Source: Chthonomonadia bacterium (GTDB lineage: Bacteria; Armatimonadota; HRBIN16). Taken from it: a stretch of 64,000 bases of DNA. Under the pieces are notes generated by a model that worked only from the letters and a program-made list of their open reading frames with translations, made no database searches and was not told where the DNA came from. The translations under genes were made by a program, and so were the position numbers. Location of the stretch: NCBI GenBank assembly GCA_013314755.1, contig JABUFA010000002.1:1-64000 (forward strand). The letters run 5' to 3'. This document shows, piece after piece, positions 7,665 through 16,445 of this stretch (positions are counted from its first letter, which is position 1; every line of letters starts with the position of its first letter).

Positions 7665-8423
7665 ATGGACGACCAGCACCATGCGGTGGTGGTAATTCCC
7701 ACCTACAACGAACGGGACAACCTGCCCATCGTCTGCCAGAAGGTGATAGAGGCGACGGGCGGTCGCGTGCACCTGCTGGTCGTGGACGATAACTCGCCCG
7801 ACGGAACCGGTCAGCTCGCCGACCAGCTGGCGGAGGAGTATCCCCAGGTACACGTCCTGCACCGCCAGCGCAAAGAAGGGTTGGGACGCGCCTACGTCGC
7901 TGGCTTTCAAAAGGCACTGCAGATGGGCTACAGGTTGATTGCGCAGATGGATGCCGACCTCTCGCACGACCCAAGTGACCTGCCACGCTTGATAGAAACC
8001 GCGGAGCATTCTGACCTTGTGATCGGCTCGCGGTATGTGGAGGGCGGTGACGTTAGTAACTGGTCTCGCCAGCGTTACTGGTTGAGTTTCTTTGCGAACC
8101 AGTACGTGCATCTTATCACCCGCCTACCCCTGCGCGATGCCACCGGAGGCTACCGATGCTGGAGACGTGAGGTACTCGAAGCCATCGATCTGGACACCAT
8201 CCGGTCCAACGGCTACGCCTTTCAGATAGAAATGGCATACCGCGCGTACCGACTGGGCTTCCACATCCAGGAAATCCCCATCGTCTTTACTGAGAGGCGC
8301 GCAGGCAGATCCAAGCTCTCCAAAAAGGTCATCTGGGAGGCGATATGGCTTCCGTGGAAATTGCGCTTCGGTAAGATTCCTCAGGCTGGCTCCTCGGCAA
8401 TATCAACCTCGCCCCCTGTTTGA
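7665..8423 (+). CDS. GT2 family glycosyltransferase, polyprenol-monophosphomannose synthase type (DPM1-like)
   Basis: 252 residues. It has the GT2 nucleotide-sugar motif VVIPTYNERDNLP at the N-terminus, VVDDNSPDGTG, and the metal-binding QMDADLSHDP (DxD). Later GGYRCWRREVL and VFTERRAGRSKLS are typical of dolichol- or undecaprenyl-phosphate mannose synthases. The family moves mannose or glucose from GDP/UDP to a lipid carrier on the cytoplasmic face of the membrane. No C-terminal membrane domain is present, so this is the soluble DPM1 type. Its stop codon overlaps the -35 box of the following regulator gene. Confidence 0.9.
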   Translation: MDDQHHAVVVIPTYNERDNLPIVCQKVIEATGGRVHLLVVDDNSPDGTGQLADQLAEEYPQVHVLHRQRKEGLGRAYVAGFQKALQMGYRLIAQMDADLSHDPSDLPRLIETAEHSDLVIGSRYVEGGDVSNWSRQRYWLSFFANQYVHLITRLPLRDATGGYRCWRREVLEAIDLDTIRSNGYAFQIEMAYRAYRLGFHIQEIPIVFTERRAGRSKLSKKVIWEAIWLPWKLRFGKIPQAGSSAISTSPPV

Positions 8424-8448
8424 CAGCTTCGCCCCCATGCGCTATAAT
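8420..8448 (+). promoter_or_regulatory. Perfect consensus sigma-70 promoter for the GntR/LacI regulator
   Basis: TTGACA at 8420-8425 and TATAAT at 8443-8448 are separated by exactly 17 bases. The -35 box contains the TGA stop of the glycosyltransferase gene. The regulator starts about 115 bases downstream. Confidence 0.8.
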
Positions 8449-8562
8449 ATGCCCAGAAAGGGTTGATACACCATTATATAACAGTTAGTGCAGAGACCCT
8501 TTGGGCGTCGCTGATGGTGCTGTCGTTTTGTGTCACAATGCTGTGTCGGGAGGAACAACGCC

Positions 8563-9642
8563 GTGAGCTCACCCGAGATTGAAGAGCCGAGATACCTGCG
8601 TATCCAGCGTATTCTGGAAACCCAAATTCTGGAGGGTAAACTTCCTGCCGGAAGCCAGCTGCCCGGCGAACGCGCCCTGGCGCGACAGTTTGGCGTCAGC
8701 CAGATGACCGTCAACCGCGCTATTCAGGAGCTGGTGCGCAAAGGACGCCTCTACCGGCGCTCAGGAGCGGGCACTTTTGTCACCGATGCCGTTCAGCCCG
8801 TGCGCGTTCACGGCGTTGTGCTCGTGATACCCTACACAGAACATCCCCAGGCAGATACCTACCTGCGCGAACCCTTCCGCGCCATGCGCAATGTGGCACA
8901 GTCACGGGACCTGACCCTGCAGGTGGTTCAGGCAGAGAGTGCAGAATACGAACAGACAGCAGAAAAGCACGCCCAGGGCGCCCTGATATTTATCGCTCCC
9001 CCGGTGGATGCGTTCGAGGTTCTGGCACGCCTGTGGCAAAACGGTACCCGTCTGGTAGTAATGGGTGCATCATGGCAATCCAGCCTCTTCCCCTGCGTGG
9101 ACAGCGACAACTTCGGAGGGGCACGGCGTGCGGTGGAGTACCTGCTCTCGCTGGGACACCGCAACATCGCCTATCTGAACGGCTGGCAGGGCAGCACCAA
9201 CTGTGCCGACCGTCTGCGCGGCTATCTGCAGGCGATGGAAAAGTGGAACGCCCCCGTCTCCCCCGAATGGATTGTGCAGGCAGGTTCGGACTCACACCTG
9301 TCGGTGGAAGCACGCCAGCAGATGACCGACCTGCTTATCCGCACGGAACGGGTGACCGCCATCTTCACCGCAGGGTACTACCTTGCGCTGGAAACGCTCA
9401 CCCTGCTTCGCTCGCTGGGTCTGCGAGTGCCCGAGGATGTCAGTATCGTCTCTTTCGACGACCCATCCAGCGCGGCGCATCTGAACCCTCCCCTCTCCAC
9501 TGTACGCCAGCCCCTCTACGAAATGGGGCAGCGCGCGATGGATCTGCTCTTCGAAGTGCTCGCCAGCCCTCACCCCGAACCGCAAACGATATACCTGCCT
9601 ACCGAACTGGTGATTCGCGAATCGTGCCGGCGGCTGGATTAG
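8563..9642 (+). CDS. GntR-type HTH / LacI-type effector domain transcriptional regulator
   Basis: About 359 residues from the GTG that follows GGGAGG at 8549-8554. The N-terminal 75 residues are a GntR winged helix (YLRIQRILETQI, LPGERALARQFGVSQMTVNRAI, GTFVTDA). The remainder is a periplasmic-binding-protein fold as in LacI, with the CVDSDNFGGARRAVEYLLSLGHRNIAYL and VSFDDPSSAAHLNPPLSTVRQP signatures. Such AraR/GntR-LacI hybrids bind a sugar and repress carbohydrate genes. The regulated genes are not evident; the small gene and the sugar ABC ATPase downstream are candidates. Confidence 0.9.
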   Translation: MSSPEIEEPRYLRIQRILETQILEGKLPAGSQLPGERALARQFGVSQMTVNRAIQELVRKGRLYRRSGAGTFVTDAVQPVRVHGVVLVIPYTEHPQADTYLREPFRAMRNVAQSRDLTLQVVQAESAEYEQTAEKHAQGALIFIAPPVDAFEVLARLWQNGTRLVVMGASWQSSLFPCVDSDNFGGARRAVEYLLSLGHRNIAYLNGWQGSTNCADRLRGYLQAMEKWNAPVSPEWIVQAGSDSHLSVEARQQMTDLLIRTERVTAIFTAGYYLALETLTLLRSLGLRVPEDVSIVSFDDPSSAAHLNPPLSTVRQPLYEMGQRAMDLLFEVLASPHPEPQTIYLPTELVIRESCRRLD

Positions 9643-9761
9643 CCCGTCTGCTTACCGGTTTTCAACCTGCCTGGAGCCAATGCCGGTAGTTTTCCGGTGC
9701 GGGTCTGGACGTTTTGTGCCGACCACTGGAATGGTGAAACCGCTGGGGAGGAGTGCAGACG

Positions 9762-10046
9762 ATGAAGACGCTGATATATTGCCATAGAAACTGGGGCGAC
9801 AGCACAGAGGAATGGAACGCGCGGCGAAACCTGTGTCGCAAAACAAGCAGGGAGCTGGGGCTGGTGAACGTGGTGGAGGCGGAAGACTTCGCGACACTCC
9901 AACGGCTGTGTACTCGCGAAGGATATCAGCACGTCATCGTGCCGGGCGCGATGCATACTCCGCCGGAGGTGCTGTTGTGGCTGAAGCAGCAGAGAATCCG
10001 CATCCACGACGCCATGCACTTGCTGGGAGCTGGAACTAGTAAATAG
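9762..10046 (+). CDS. Small conserved-looking hypothetical protein
   Basis: 94 residues starting [18 protein letters not shown], chosen because GGGGAGGAG lies 9 bases before the ATG. The sequence alternates hydrophobic strands ([14 protein letters not shown]) and helices, which looks like a small Rossmann-like alpha/beta domain, vaguely like a resolvase or response-regulator fragment. I do not recognise the family. It overlaps the convergent ABC ATPase gene by 11 bases. Confidence 0.6.
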   Translation: MKTLIYCHRNWGDSTEEWNARRNLCRKTSRELGLVNVVEAEDFATLQRLCTREGYQHVIVPGAMHTPPEVLLWLKQQRIRIHDAMHLLGAGTSK

Positions 10047-11142
10047 CCTTCTGGGTTTCCCTGTCGAACAGGTGCGTCTTGTCCATATCCAGCACGATTT
10101 CCAGCTCCTCTCCCTCCTTCGCCTTCGTGTCGGCGTCGATAGTGGCGACGAGCTGGTGCGTGCCGAGAGTCAGATACACGGTGACCACCGCGCCCATCGG
10201 CTCTATCACGTCCACCATTGCCCTCAACGTGTTCCCATCGTGGGCGGTGGTCATCGGCGCCAGCGCTTTGTCAAAGATGTCTTCAGGGCGCACCCCGAAC
10301 ACCACCTGCTTGTCCACCCAGGGTTGCACCTTGTCTGCAGCGAACTTTGGCAAGAGAAGCTTAAAATCACCGCCGTCCACGTAATAGTCGTCTCCGCTGC
10401 GCTTCAACGTGACGTCCAGGAAGTTCATCGGCGGCGTACCGATAAAGCCCGCCACGAACATGTTCGCCGGATAGTGGTAGATGTTCAGAGGCGTATCCAC
10501 CTGCTGAAGCACGCCGTCTTTAATCACCGCGATGCGGTCGCCCATGGTCATCGCCTCTACCTGGTCGTGCGTCACGTAGATGGTGGTGACCGCCAGTCGC
10601 CGCTGGAGCTTGATCAGCTCGGCACGGGTCTGCACGCGCAGTTTGGCATCCAGGTTGGAGAGCGGCTCATCCATCAGGAACACCTGCGGTTCTCGCACGA
10701 TGGCGCGCCCCAGTGCCACACGCTGACGCTGTCCTCCGGACAACTGCTTGGGTTTGCGGTCCAGCAATCCCTCCAGCCCCAGCAGTTTCGCCGCCTCGTG
10801 CACCCTGCGCTGGATTTCCGCTTTGGGGAACTTGCGCATCCGCAGGGCAAAAGCCATGTTATCATACACCGTCATGTGCGGATACAGGGCATAGTTCTGG
10901 AAAACCATCGCAATATCGCGGTCCTTGGGCTGGACATCGTTTACTAATCGGTCGCCGATGTAAATCTCGCCCGATGTGACCTCCTCCAGCCCGGCAATCA
11001 TCCGCAGTGCGGTGGTCTTTCCGCATCCCGAAGGACCAACCAGCACCAGAAACTCTTTGTCCTTGATTTCCAGATTCAGGTCGTTGACGGCAACGACATT
11101 CTTGAATACTTTGGTCAGATGCTTCAGCGTGACCGATGCCAC
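10036..11142 (-). CDS. Sugar ABC transporter ATP-binding protein (UgpC/MsmK/MalK family)
   Basis: 368 residues. Walker A is GPSGCGKTT, the Q-loop is [12 protein letters not shown], the ABC signature is [14 protein letters not shown], Walker B is [12 protein letters not shown], and the H-loop is THDQ. After residue 235 comes the TOBE regulatory domain seen in ATPases that energise carbohydrate importers. No permease or binding protein is adjacent, which fits the known multitask ATPases (MsmK type) that serve several sugar importers. It diverges from the LacI gene. Confidence 0.93.
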   Translation of the reverse strand: MASVTLKHLTKVFKNVVAVNDLNLEIKDKEFLVLVGPSGCGKTTALRMIAGLEEVTSGEIYIGDRLVNDVQPKDRDIAMVFQNYALYPHMTVYDNMAFALRMRKFPKAEIQRRVHEAAKLLGLEGLLDRKPKQLSGGQRQRVALGRAIVREPQVFLMDEPLSNLDAKLRVQTRAELIKLQRRLAVTTIYVTHDQVEAMTMGDRIAVIKDGVLQQVDTPLNIYHYPANMFVAGFIGTPPMNFLDVTLKRSGDDYYVDGGDFKLLLPKFAADKVQPWVDKQVVFGVRPEDIFDKALAPMTTAHDGNTLRAMVDVIEPMGAVVTVYLTLGTHQLVATIDADTKAKEGEELEIVLDMDKTHLFDRETQKAIY

Positions 11143-11266
11143 GGCTCACCGCCCTCCAGTTGATTGTTTCTACTATTTTTATCATAGGAGAAAGAGATTC
11201 CTGCTGTCAAGCGGTTGTTGTTCAGTGCGGTTCGCTCTGTTTTTTCAGGAATCAGGCACATAGCCC

Positions 11267-11319
11267 TTGCAATTTCTGGAGCCACCTGCTACAATACAGA
11301 TAGTTAACGTTAACGTTAA
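11267..11319 (+). promoter_or_regulatory. Promoter and LacI-family operator upstream of the LacI gene
   Basis: TTGCAA (11267-11272) and TACAAT (11290-11295) are spaced by 17 bases. Immediately downstream, 11304-11319 reads TTAACGTTAACGTTAA, a perfect 16-bp palindrome with a central CG, as expected for a LacI/PurR-type operator. It covers the likely transcription start, so autorepression is the simplest reading. Confidence 0.75.
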
Positions 11320-11333
11320 TGGGATAAGGTAAT

Positions 11334-12437
11334 ATGCGCATCACGATTAAGCACATTGCAGAGGAAGTTGGAGTCTCTGCGATGACAGTCTCCCGGGCAC
11401 TGCGCAACGATAAGGGCGTCAGTGAAGTCGTACGCCAGCGCATCCTGCAGACCGCAGAACGGCTGAACTACCGCCCCAACCTGCTGGCACGTGGGCTGGT
11501 GTCGCAGCGTACCCACCTGCTGGGCGTGCTCATTCCCAATCTGCGCCACTCCTTCTGGCTTCACATGGTGATTGGCATCGAAGAGGTTGCAAAGCGCGAA
11601 GGCTATACCGTGCTGATATGCCATTCCGATGACGATCCTGAAGTAGAACAACAGGAGATTCGCTCGCTTATCGGTCGGCAGGTGGAAGCCCTGCTTATCG
11701 CTTCCTGCAATCCCGACCACAACGCTTCCATCCTGTCCGCGCTGAAGCATGAACGTATTCCTACCGTGCTGTTTGACCGCTACCCACGTGAGTTAAACCT
11801 TCCCTACGTCGGATGCGATGACCGGCTGGGTGCGCGACTGGCAGCCGAGCACCTGGTACGGTGCGGATATCGGCGAATCGCCCATCTGGCAGGCGACCAG
11901 TCCCTCAGCGTGGGGCGCGACCGCCTGCTCGGTTATCAGGAGGTGATGCAGGAAGCAGGGCGACAGCCCATCGTTGAAGTGTGCGGCTTTGGCGAAGACA
12001 ACGGTTACAAAGGTTTTCGGAGGCTTTTCGCCCTGCATCGTCCCGACGCTATCTTTGCTTCGCACGACCCCGTCGCCATCGGCGCGATGCGCGCCGCCTT
12101 TGAAATGGGACTGCGAATCCCCGAAGATGTCGCCATCGTGGGCTTCGCAGACATGGATTGTGCAGACCACCTCTGGGTTCCGTTAACCACCGTGTGGCAA
12201 CCCAAAGAGGAGCTGGGGAGGGCTGCGGCAAGCCTTGTTTTGCAGACGCTGAACGGCACTGACAGCGCAGAGGATAGTCGCGTTATCCTGCGCCCCTATC
12301 TTGTCGTGCGTCAATCCTGCGGCGCACTGCAACGTGGCGCACCGCTCCCGAAAGAGGTTGTCGTCAAAGCAGGTCAATCAACTTTCCCTCAGGAGGTAAC
12401 CAGCAATGAAACGCTCAACGGCATTCACGCTCATTGA
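11334..12437 (+). CDS. LacI family transcriptional regulator
   Basis: 367 residues. The N-terminus [24 protein letters not shown] is the canonical LacI helix-turn-helix, followed by the hinge [11 protein letters not shown] and a periplasmic-binding-like sugar domain ([62 protein letters not shown]). The tail is about 30 residues longer than usual, and its end overlaps the next gene by 32 bases, with that gene's ribosome binding site inside this gene. A palindromic operator sits over its own start site. Confidence 0.93.
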   Translation: MRITIKHIAEEVGVSAMTVSRALRNDKGVSEVVRQRILQTAERLNYRPNLLARGLVSQRTHLLGVLIPNLRHSFWLHMVIGIEEVAKREGYTVLICHSDDDPEVEQQEIRSLIGRQVEALLIASCNPDHNASILSALKHERIPTVLFDRYPRELNLPYVGCDDRLGARLAAEHLVRCGYRRIAHLAGDQSLSVGRDRLLGYQEVMQEAGRQPIVEVCGFGEDNGYKGFRRLFALHRPDAIFASHDPVAIGAMRAAFEMGLRIPEDVAIVGFADMDCADHLWVPLTTVWQPKEELGRAAASLVLQTLNGTDSAEDSRVILRPYLVVRQSCGALQRGAPLPKEVVVKAGQSTFPQEVTSNETLNGIHAH

Positions 12438-13236
12438 ACTACTGGTCGTGATAGCGATTATCGCTATCCTCGCGGCGATTCTGTTCCCGGTGTTCGCCCA
12501 GGCACGCACTAAAGCCCGTCAGGCATCCGATATGAGCAATCTCAAGCAGATTGGGCTGGCGTTGCAGATGTACGCGCAGGACTACGACGAGACTCTGGTG
12601 CCGGCGGGGTTCTTTATCTCGCCACCTGACCCCGACACCGGCGGGACCTATACGCCCTGGATGGTGTTCATCTTCCCCTACCTGAAGAACAAGGGTATTC
12701 TGGTATCGCCGCAGTTCGCGCAGGTATGGACCATGACGGATGCCCGCAACCTCGGCTGGAATATCGGTCTGTGGCGGGACATTGTAGATGGCGTCGGCGA
12801 GGGCCGGGTTGTGCGCGTCTCCTATGGGTTGAACAATTCCGATCCATGGGACGCCTGGCGCGTGCTCCCCTGGCCCGACGACCCGTACAACCACTACGGA
12901 CCGGGATTCTGGGGAAGGGGTGGCGTGCGCGTGGCAGAGCTGGCGCTCCCGGCGCAGACCATCCATGTCATTAACGCCAAGTATCCCGACCTCTGGTCTA
13001 CCTGCGACCGCGACCTGGTACTCAACGGTGCTCTGCCCTGCGGCTTCACCTCGGTTGGCAAGGACTGGACATCCACCGACCCCAACGTACAGGGCTTCTT
13101 CAATCAGAGGCTGAACGTACTGTGGACCGACGGGCACGTCTCCACCCGACGGTGGGGCGACTACTGCCCGCACCTCTGGACGGTGCAGGATGACCAGGCA
13201 ATAGACCCGATACCGGCGTGCCGCACAGGCGCATAA
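12406..13236 (+). CDS. Prepilin-type N-terminal cleavage/methylation domain protein
   Basis: 276 residues. [20 protein letters not shown] and then [14 protein letters not shown] is the standard prepilin N-terminus of this lineage, with [10 protein letters not shown] and a C-terminal [12 protein letters not shown] motif. It starts 8 bases after AGGAGGT, which lies inside the LacI gene, so it is probably translated from the lacI transcript. The following small membrane protein and DUF6785 protein suggest a conserved surface-related trio. Confidence 0.92.
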   Translation: MKRSTAFTLIELLVVIAIIAILAAILFPVFAQARTKARQASDMSNLKQIGLALQMYAQDYDETLVPAGFFISPPDPDTGGTYTPWMVFIFPYLKNKGILVSPQFAQVWTMTDARNLGWNIGLWRDIVDGVGEGRVVRVSYGLNNSDPWDAWRVLPWPDDPYNHYGPGFWGRGGVRVAELALPAQTIHVINAKYPDLWSTCDRDLVLNGALPCGFTSVGKDWTSTDPNVQGFFNQRLNVLWTDGHVSTRRWGDYCPHLWTVQDDQAIDPIPACRTGA

Positions 13237-13300
13237 CACACCGCGATGGGCAGAGGTGGTTTCCGCCTCTGCCCGAATACTCAAAGACAGGAGAAGGCAC

Positions 13301-13486
13301 ATGCGTAACCGAGAGGTGAACCCCGTTCTGGCTGTAGTGCTCATTATCGTGGCTCTGGCGATTGTGGGCTACGTGTTCTATGCCCGCGGTGTCAAACGAG
13401 AGGAGAGCCGCGGTGCGCCCCCGGAGTTCTATCGGTATCAGCGGGGTGGTCCGATAACACCGCCAGCACCATCAGCGCCGCGATAA
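13301..13486 (+). CDS. Small single-pass membrane protein
   Basis: 61 residues: a short charged start (MRNREVNP), one strong transmembrane helix (VLAVVLIIVALAIVGYVFYA), then a basic and Pro-rich tail ending PAPSAPR. AGGAGAAGG precedes the ATG. Proteins of this shape commonly follow prepilin genes in Armatimonadota genomes (from memory). It may anchor or assist the prepilin; no enzyme motif is present. Confidence 0.75.
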   Translation: MRNREVNPVLAVVLIIVALAIVGYVFYARGVKREESRGAPPEFYRYQRGGPITPPAPSAPR

Positions 13487-13519
13487 GGCTCACCGAAAAC
13501 CGACCTGTTCTGTGCAACA

Positions 13520-15529
13520 ATGCATCATGCAGCGCGCACGCCAGGTGGATATGCTGTCGGAACCCGCGAGGACGGCTCTATTGCCACTCGCGACGTCGCC
13601 GGGCAACCTTCGTTTCCCCCGGTGCGGGTGCGCCCGGCGATAGCACTCTTTGCCGGCGCAGGGGGTGTTGCTCTGCTGTGTGCCATCACCCCCTACAACG
13701 ATTACCATCTGAAAAACACCTTTCTCTACGGTAACCATTTGCCCATCGGTGCGCTCTGTCTGTTCACCGTTCTCGCCTGGCTGGTCAACCCCATCCTGCG
13801 TCGGGTGCGCCCTGCGCTGGCTCTGAACACAGCTGAATTGCTCATTGCATGGAGTATGTGGGCAACGGGAGCAAGCCTGGCTTCCTCCGGGCTATGGAGA
13901 TACCTGGGACCAATGGTGGTTGCGCCTGCCTACTTCGCAAACGCGGGGCGACGTTGGATTGATGCTTTCTCCCAATCGCCAAACTACCTGCTCCTTAGCA
14001 AGGACCCGGATTCTCCGCTTGTCCGGTGGTTCTACGAAGGCATTCCACCGGGGAGACCTGTTCCCTACGTCCATTGGATACCCGTCGTTATCAGCTGGGG
14101 CATCCTGTTTGCCCTGTTCACCACGCTCTTCATCGCCCTTTGTGCGCTCCTGCGCAAACAGTGGGTGGAACGCGAGCGACTGACCTTCCCTCTCGCGCTT
14201 CTGCCTCTGGAAATCGCCTCGGGGCGAGCGCTCTACAAGAACAGGTTGTTCTGGGCAGGGGTGCTGGTAGTGATGGTGCATCACGGTGTGAACACCGCTC
14301 ACGCACTCAGCCCATCCATCCCCACCCTGCTTGCCCCCGTCGATACAAACGCCTGGTTTCCCGACCCGCCTTGGAACGCACTGGGGTTTGGCGTGCTGGA
14401 GCTGTTTTTCGCCGTGGTCGGTGCGGTGTATCTGCTCCCAACCGAGGTGTCTTTCAGCCTGTGGTTCACCTTTCTGGTGCTCCACCTCATCAGAGTGCTG
14501 AGAGTACAGATGGGATACGACCCTCTCATGGTGGGGCCTCTGCATCACGAGGGGGCAATGGGCACCGGTGCGCTGATTGTGTGGGCTTTGTGGATGCTGT
14601 GGTCCGCACGCCCCCACTGGCAACACGTCTGGCGCGTTATCACCCAACAGGAGCCTCAAGCGGACCAGCATGAGCCGATGCGCTATCAGACTGCGGTAGT
14701 GCTTATCGGCTTGTGTCTGGTGGGAATACTGGTATGGTTATATTGGGCTGGCATCCCCCTGCTCATCGCCATCATTGTCACACTGCTGTTCATACTTATT
14801 ATGATAGTACTGACCCGTGTGGTTGCAGAAGCCGGTTTGCTGTTCGTGCAGACACCCTTTATCCCCACCGACGCAATGGCTTTCTTCGGCACGAGCTACT
14901 TTACCACCCAGACAGCCAGCGCAACCCTGTTGATGGAAGTGATTATCATGCACGATCCACGCGAACACCCGATGCCCGCCGTCGCCAACGCCTACAGCCT
15001 GGCACGCCCATCGCTACTGCCTGCACGTTGGCTGACCAGAGCGTTGGCACTGTCTCTGTGTGTGGGTTTCGTAGTGGGCTTTTTCGCTTTTGTGGGCGTG
15101 TCCTACCGGTATGGAAGCGTTACCCTGGACTACTACGGTACCAACATGGCGCCACACTGGTCGTTGGACAGGGCACTCGGCTATGGGGAATCGCCTTTGC
15201 GTCCCCATTCGGGCGGCATTCTGGCAATGGGCATTGGCGGAGCGCTTTCGATGTGGCTGGGATGGATGCGCAGCCGGTACATCTGGTGGCAGATCAGTCC
15301 TATTGGTCTTGTTATGGCAAGCACGTACGCCATGGGGCGTATCTATTTCTCGGTCTTTCTGGGCTGGCTGCTGCGGTGGCTGTGTGTGCGCACCGGGGGA
15401 TTGCACAGCTACCGTCGTTATCTTCCCTTCGCCCTCGGTCTCCTGCTGGGAGAGGCGCTGTACGGAGGGCTTGCTGCCCTGTTCAGCACGCTGACCGGCG
15501 CACCTGTTCCGCAGTTCCTCCCCAATTAG
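13520..15529 (+). CDS. Large polytopic membrane protein of the DUF6785/DUF6784 type
   Basis: 669 residues with about 13-15 hydrophobic segments spread over the whole length and short hydrophilic loops. An early motif ITPYNDYHLKNTFLYGNHLP and the later GYDPLMVGPLHHEGAMG region are characteristic of a family frequent in Planctomycetes and Armatimonadota. The family is uncharacterised; a transport or polymerase-like role is speculation. The start has no strong Shine-Dalgarno sequence, so a later start is possible. It is the third gene of the run after the LacI gene. Confidence 0.8.
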   Translation: MHHAARTPGGYAVGTREDGSIATRDVAGQPSFPPVRVRPAIALFAGAGGVALLCAITPYNDYHLKNTFLYGNHLPIGALCLFTVLAWLVNPILRRVRPALALNTAELLIAWSMWATGASLASSGLWRYLGPMVVAPAYFANAGRRWIDAFSQSPNYLLLSKDPDSPLVRWFYEGIPPGRPVPYVHWIPVVISWGILFALFTTLFIALCALLRKQWVERERLTFPLALLPLEIASGRALYKNRLFWAGVLVVMVHHGVNTAHALSPSIPTLLAPVDTNAWFPDPPWNALGFGVLELFFAVVGAVYLLPTEVSFSLWFTFLVLHLIRVLRVQMGYDPLMVGPLHHEGAMGTGALIVWALWMLWSARPHWQHVWRVITQQEPQADQHEPMRYQTAVVLIGLCLVGILVWLYWAGIPLLIAIIVTLLFILIMIVLTRVVAEAGLLFVQTPFIPTDAMAFFGTSYFTTQTASATLLMEVIIMHDPREHPMPAVANAYSLARPSLLPARWLTRALALSLCVGFVVGFFAFVGVSYRYGSVTLDYYGTNMAPHWSLDRALGYGESPLRPHSGGILAMGIGGALSMWLGWMRSRYIWWQISPIGLVMASTYAMGRIYFSVFLGWLLRWLCVRTGGLHSYRRYLPFALGLLLGEALYGGLAALFSTLTGAPVPQFLPN

Positions 15530-15620
15530 TAAAGCCACCAGCAAAAACAGTAATACAGAGAGGCACACCCAGAGAAAATTTTCAGGATTTTTTCGCGAAA
15601 GGCAGGAGAAACCCCGTTTT

Positions 15621-15636
15621 TGGTACGAATCTTGCA
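15621..15636 (+). promoter_or_regulatory. Sigma-54 (RpoN) promoter of the lectin-like PEP-CTERM gene
   Basis: TGGTACGAATCTTGCA has GG at 15622-15623 and GC at 15634-15635 with exactly 10 bases between, matching the -24/-12 consensus. Upstream AACCCCGTTTT and a TTTTTTCGCGAAAGG block resemble the region upstream of the other PEP-CTERM gene at 7.3 kb, which may be the enhancer site of a shared activator. Confidence 0.85.
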
Positions 15637-15695
15637 ATATATATAGAGTGAAACAGTAAGATGCGTCCCTGTGTGGGATGAAAGGAGGTACGGCT

Positions 15696-16256
15696 GTGCT
15701 ATTTAGCATGTGTCGCAAGTTGGGGTTGATTTCTGTCTTGAGCCTGTTGCTGGTTAACGCGGCGTACAGCTACACTCTGCTCAACTCTATCGTCTGGCCC
15801 GGTAACGGGCATCTGTATCAGGTATATGGGGGGTCCAGTTCCTGGGTGGCTGCGGCGGCGTTTGCAGGCACCGTAAGCGTACCGGGGTTCCACAACGGCT
15901 ATCTCGCCACCGTGCACAGCGAAGCCGAAAACAATGTCATCACCAGCCTGCTCACGCTTCCTGCGTGGTTGGGTGGATACCAGCCCGAGGGAGAACTCGC
16001 CCCCAACGCTAACTGGCGGTGGGTAACCGGTGAGCCGTGGACGTACACAAACTGGTATCCCGGCCAGCCCAATGATAATCTGGGGCCAGGTAGCGAGCAG
16101 TATCTGGTGATTTACACAAACGGCATGTGGCATGACTATCCAAACGGTACTCGCCCATCCTTCGTGGTGGAGCTGAACCCGGTGCCCGATCCCGCCAGCA
16201 TCGCAGGTCTCGGAGTGGGTGTGGCAGGTCTATTCCTGCGCCGCCGCAAGCGCTGA
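15696..16256 (+). CDS. C-type-lectin-like protein with a PEP-CTERM tail
   Basis: About 186 residues from the GTG that follows AAAGGAGGT at 15681-15689 (an ATG at 15678 lies before that ribosome site). A signal peptide (LISVLSLLLVNAAYS) precedes a C-type lectin-like domain: YLATVHSEAENNVITSL, WLGGYQPEGE, the WVTGEPWTYTNWYPGQPND loop and YLVIYTNGMWHDYP. The C-terminus VPDPASIAGLGVGVAGLFLR then RRKR is the PEP-CTERM sorting tail. Probably displayed on the cell surface or in the matrix, where it may bind sugar. Confidence 0.87.
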   Translation: MLFSMCRKLGLISVLSLLLVNAAYSYTLLNSIVWPGNGHLYQVYGGSSSWVAAAAFAGTVSVPGFHNGYLATVHSEAENNVITSLLTLPAWLGGYQPEGELAPNANWRWVTGEPWTYTNWYPGQPNDNLGPGSEQYLVIYTNGMWHDYPNGTRPSFVVELNPVPDPASIAGLGVGVAGLFLRRRKR

Positions 16257-16340
16257 TACCTGAGCGCTATGGATAGGCTGTTTGGAAGATAAACTGCTGG
16301 TGCGAGTAAGTCGCGCTGGCAGAAGGGATGGAATTTTTTG

Positions 16341-16366
16341 AAGCGGCAGGTAGTTACCTGCCGCTT
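16341..16366. other. Perfect inverted repeat (12-bp arms) between the PEP-CTERM gene and the next gene
   Basis: AAGCGGCAGGTA and TACCTGCCGCTT are separated by two bases. A T6 run precedes rather than follows it on the plus strand, so it is not a textbook terminator. Its position at the beginning of the longest version of the downstream frame argues that the real start lies further downstream. Confidence 0.5.
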
Positions 16367-16445
16367 TCGCCATGTTTTGGAAAAGCAGGACGAACTCATA
16401 CGTGGCACGAATCTCTTATACAAACCTGCAGCAGAGGTGAACGAA

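Noticed and set aside
16402-16418. Third sigma-54-like site (TGGCACGAATCTCTTAT) before the unknown gene at 16.4 kb
   Set aside because: The -24 half matches, but the -12 half reads TT instead of GC at the required 10-base spacing, so it does not meet the RpoN consensus.
16338-16445. Longer N-terminus of the unknown protein (start at 16338)
   Set aside because: The extra 36 codons include a 12-bp perfect inverted repeat and no ribosome site, whereas AGAGGTGA precedes the TTG at 16446.
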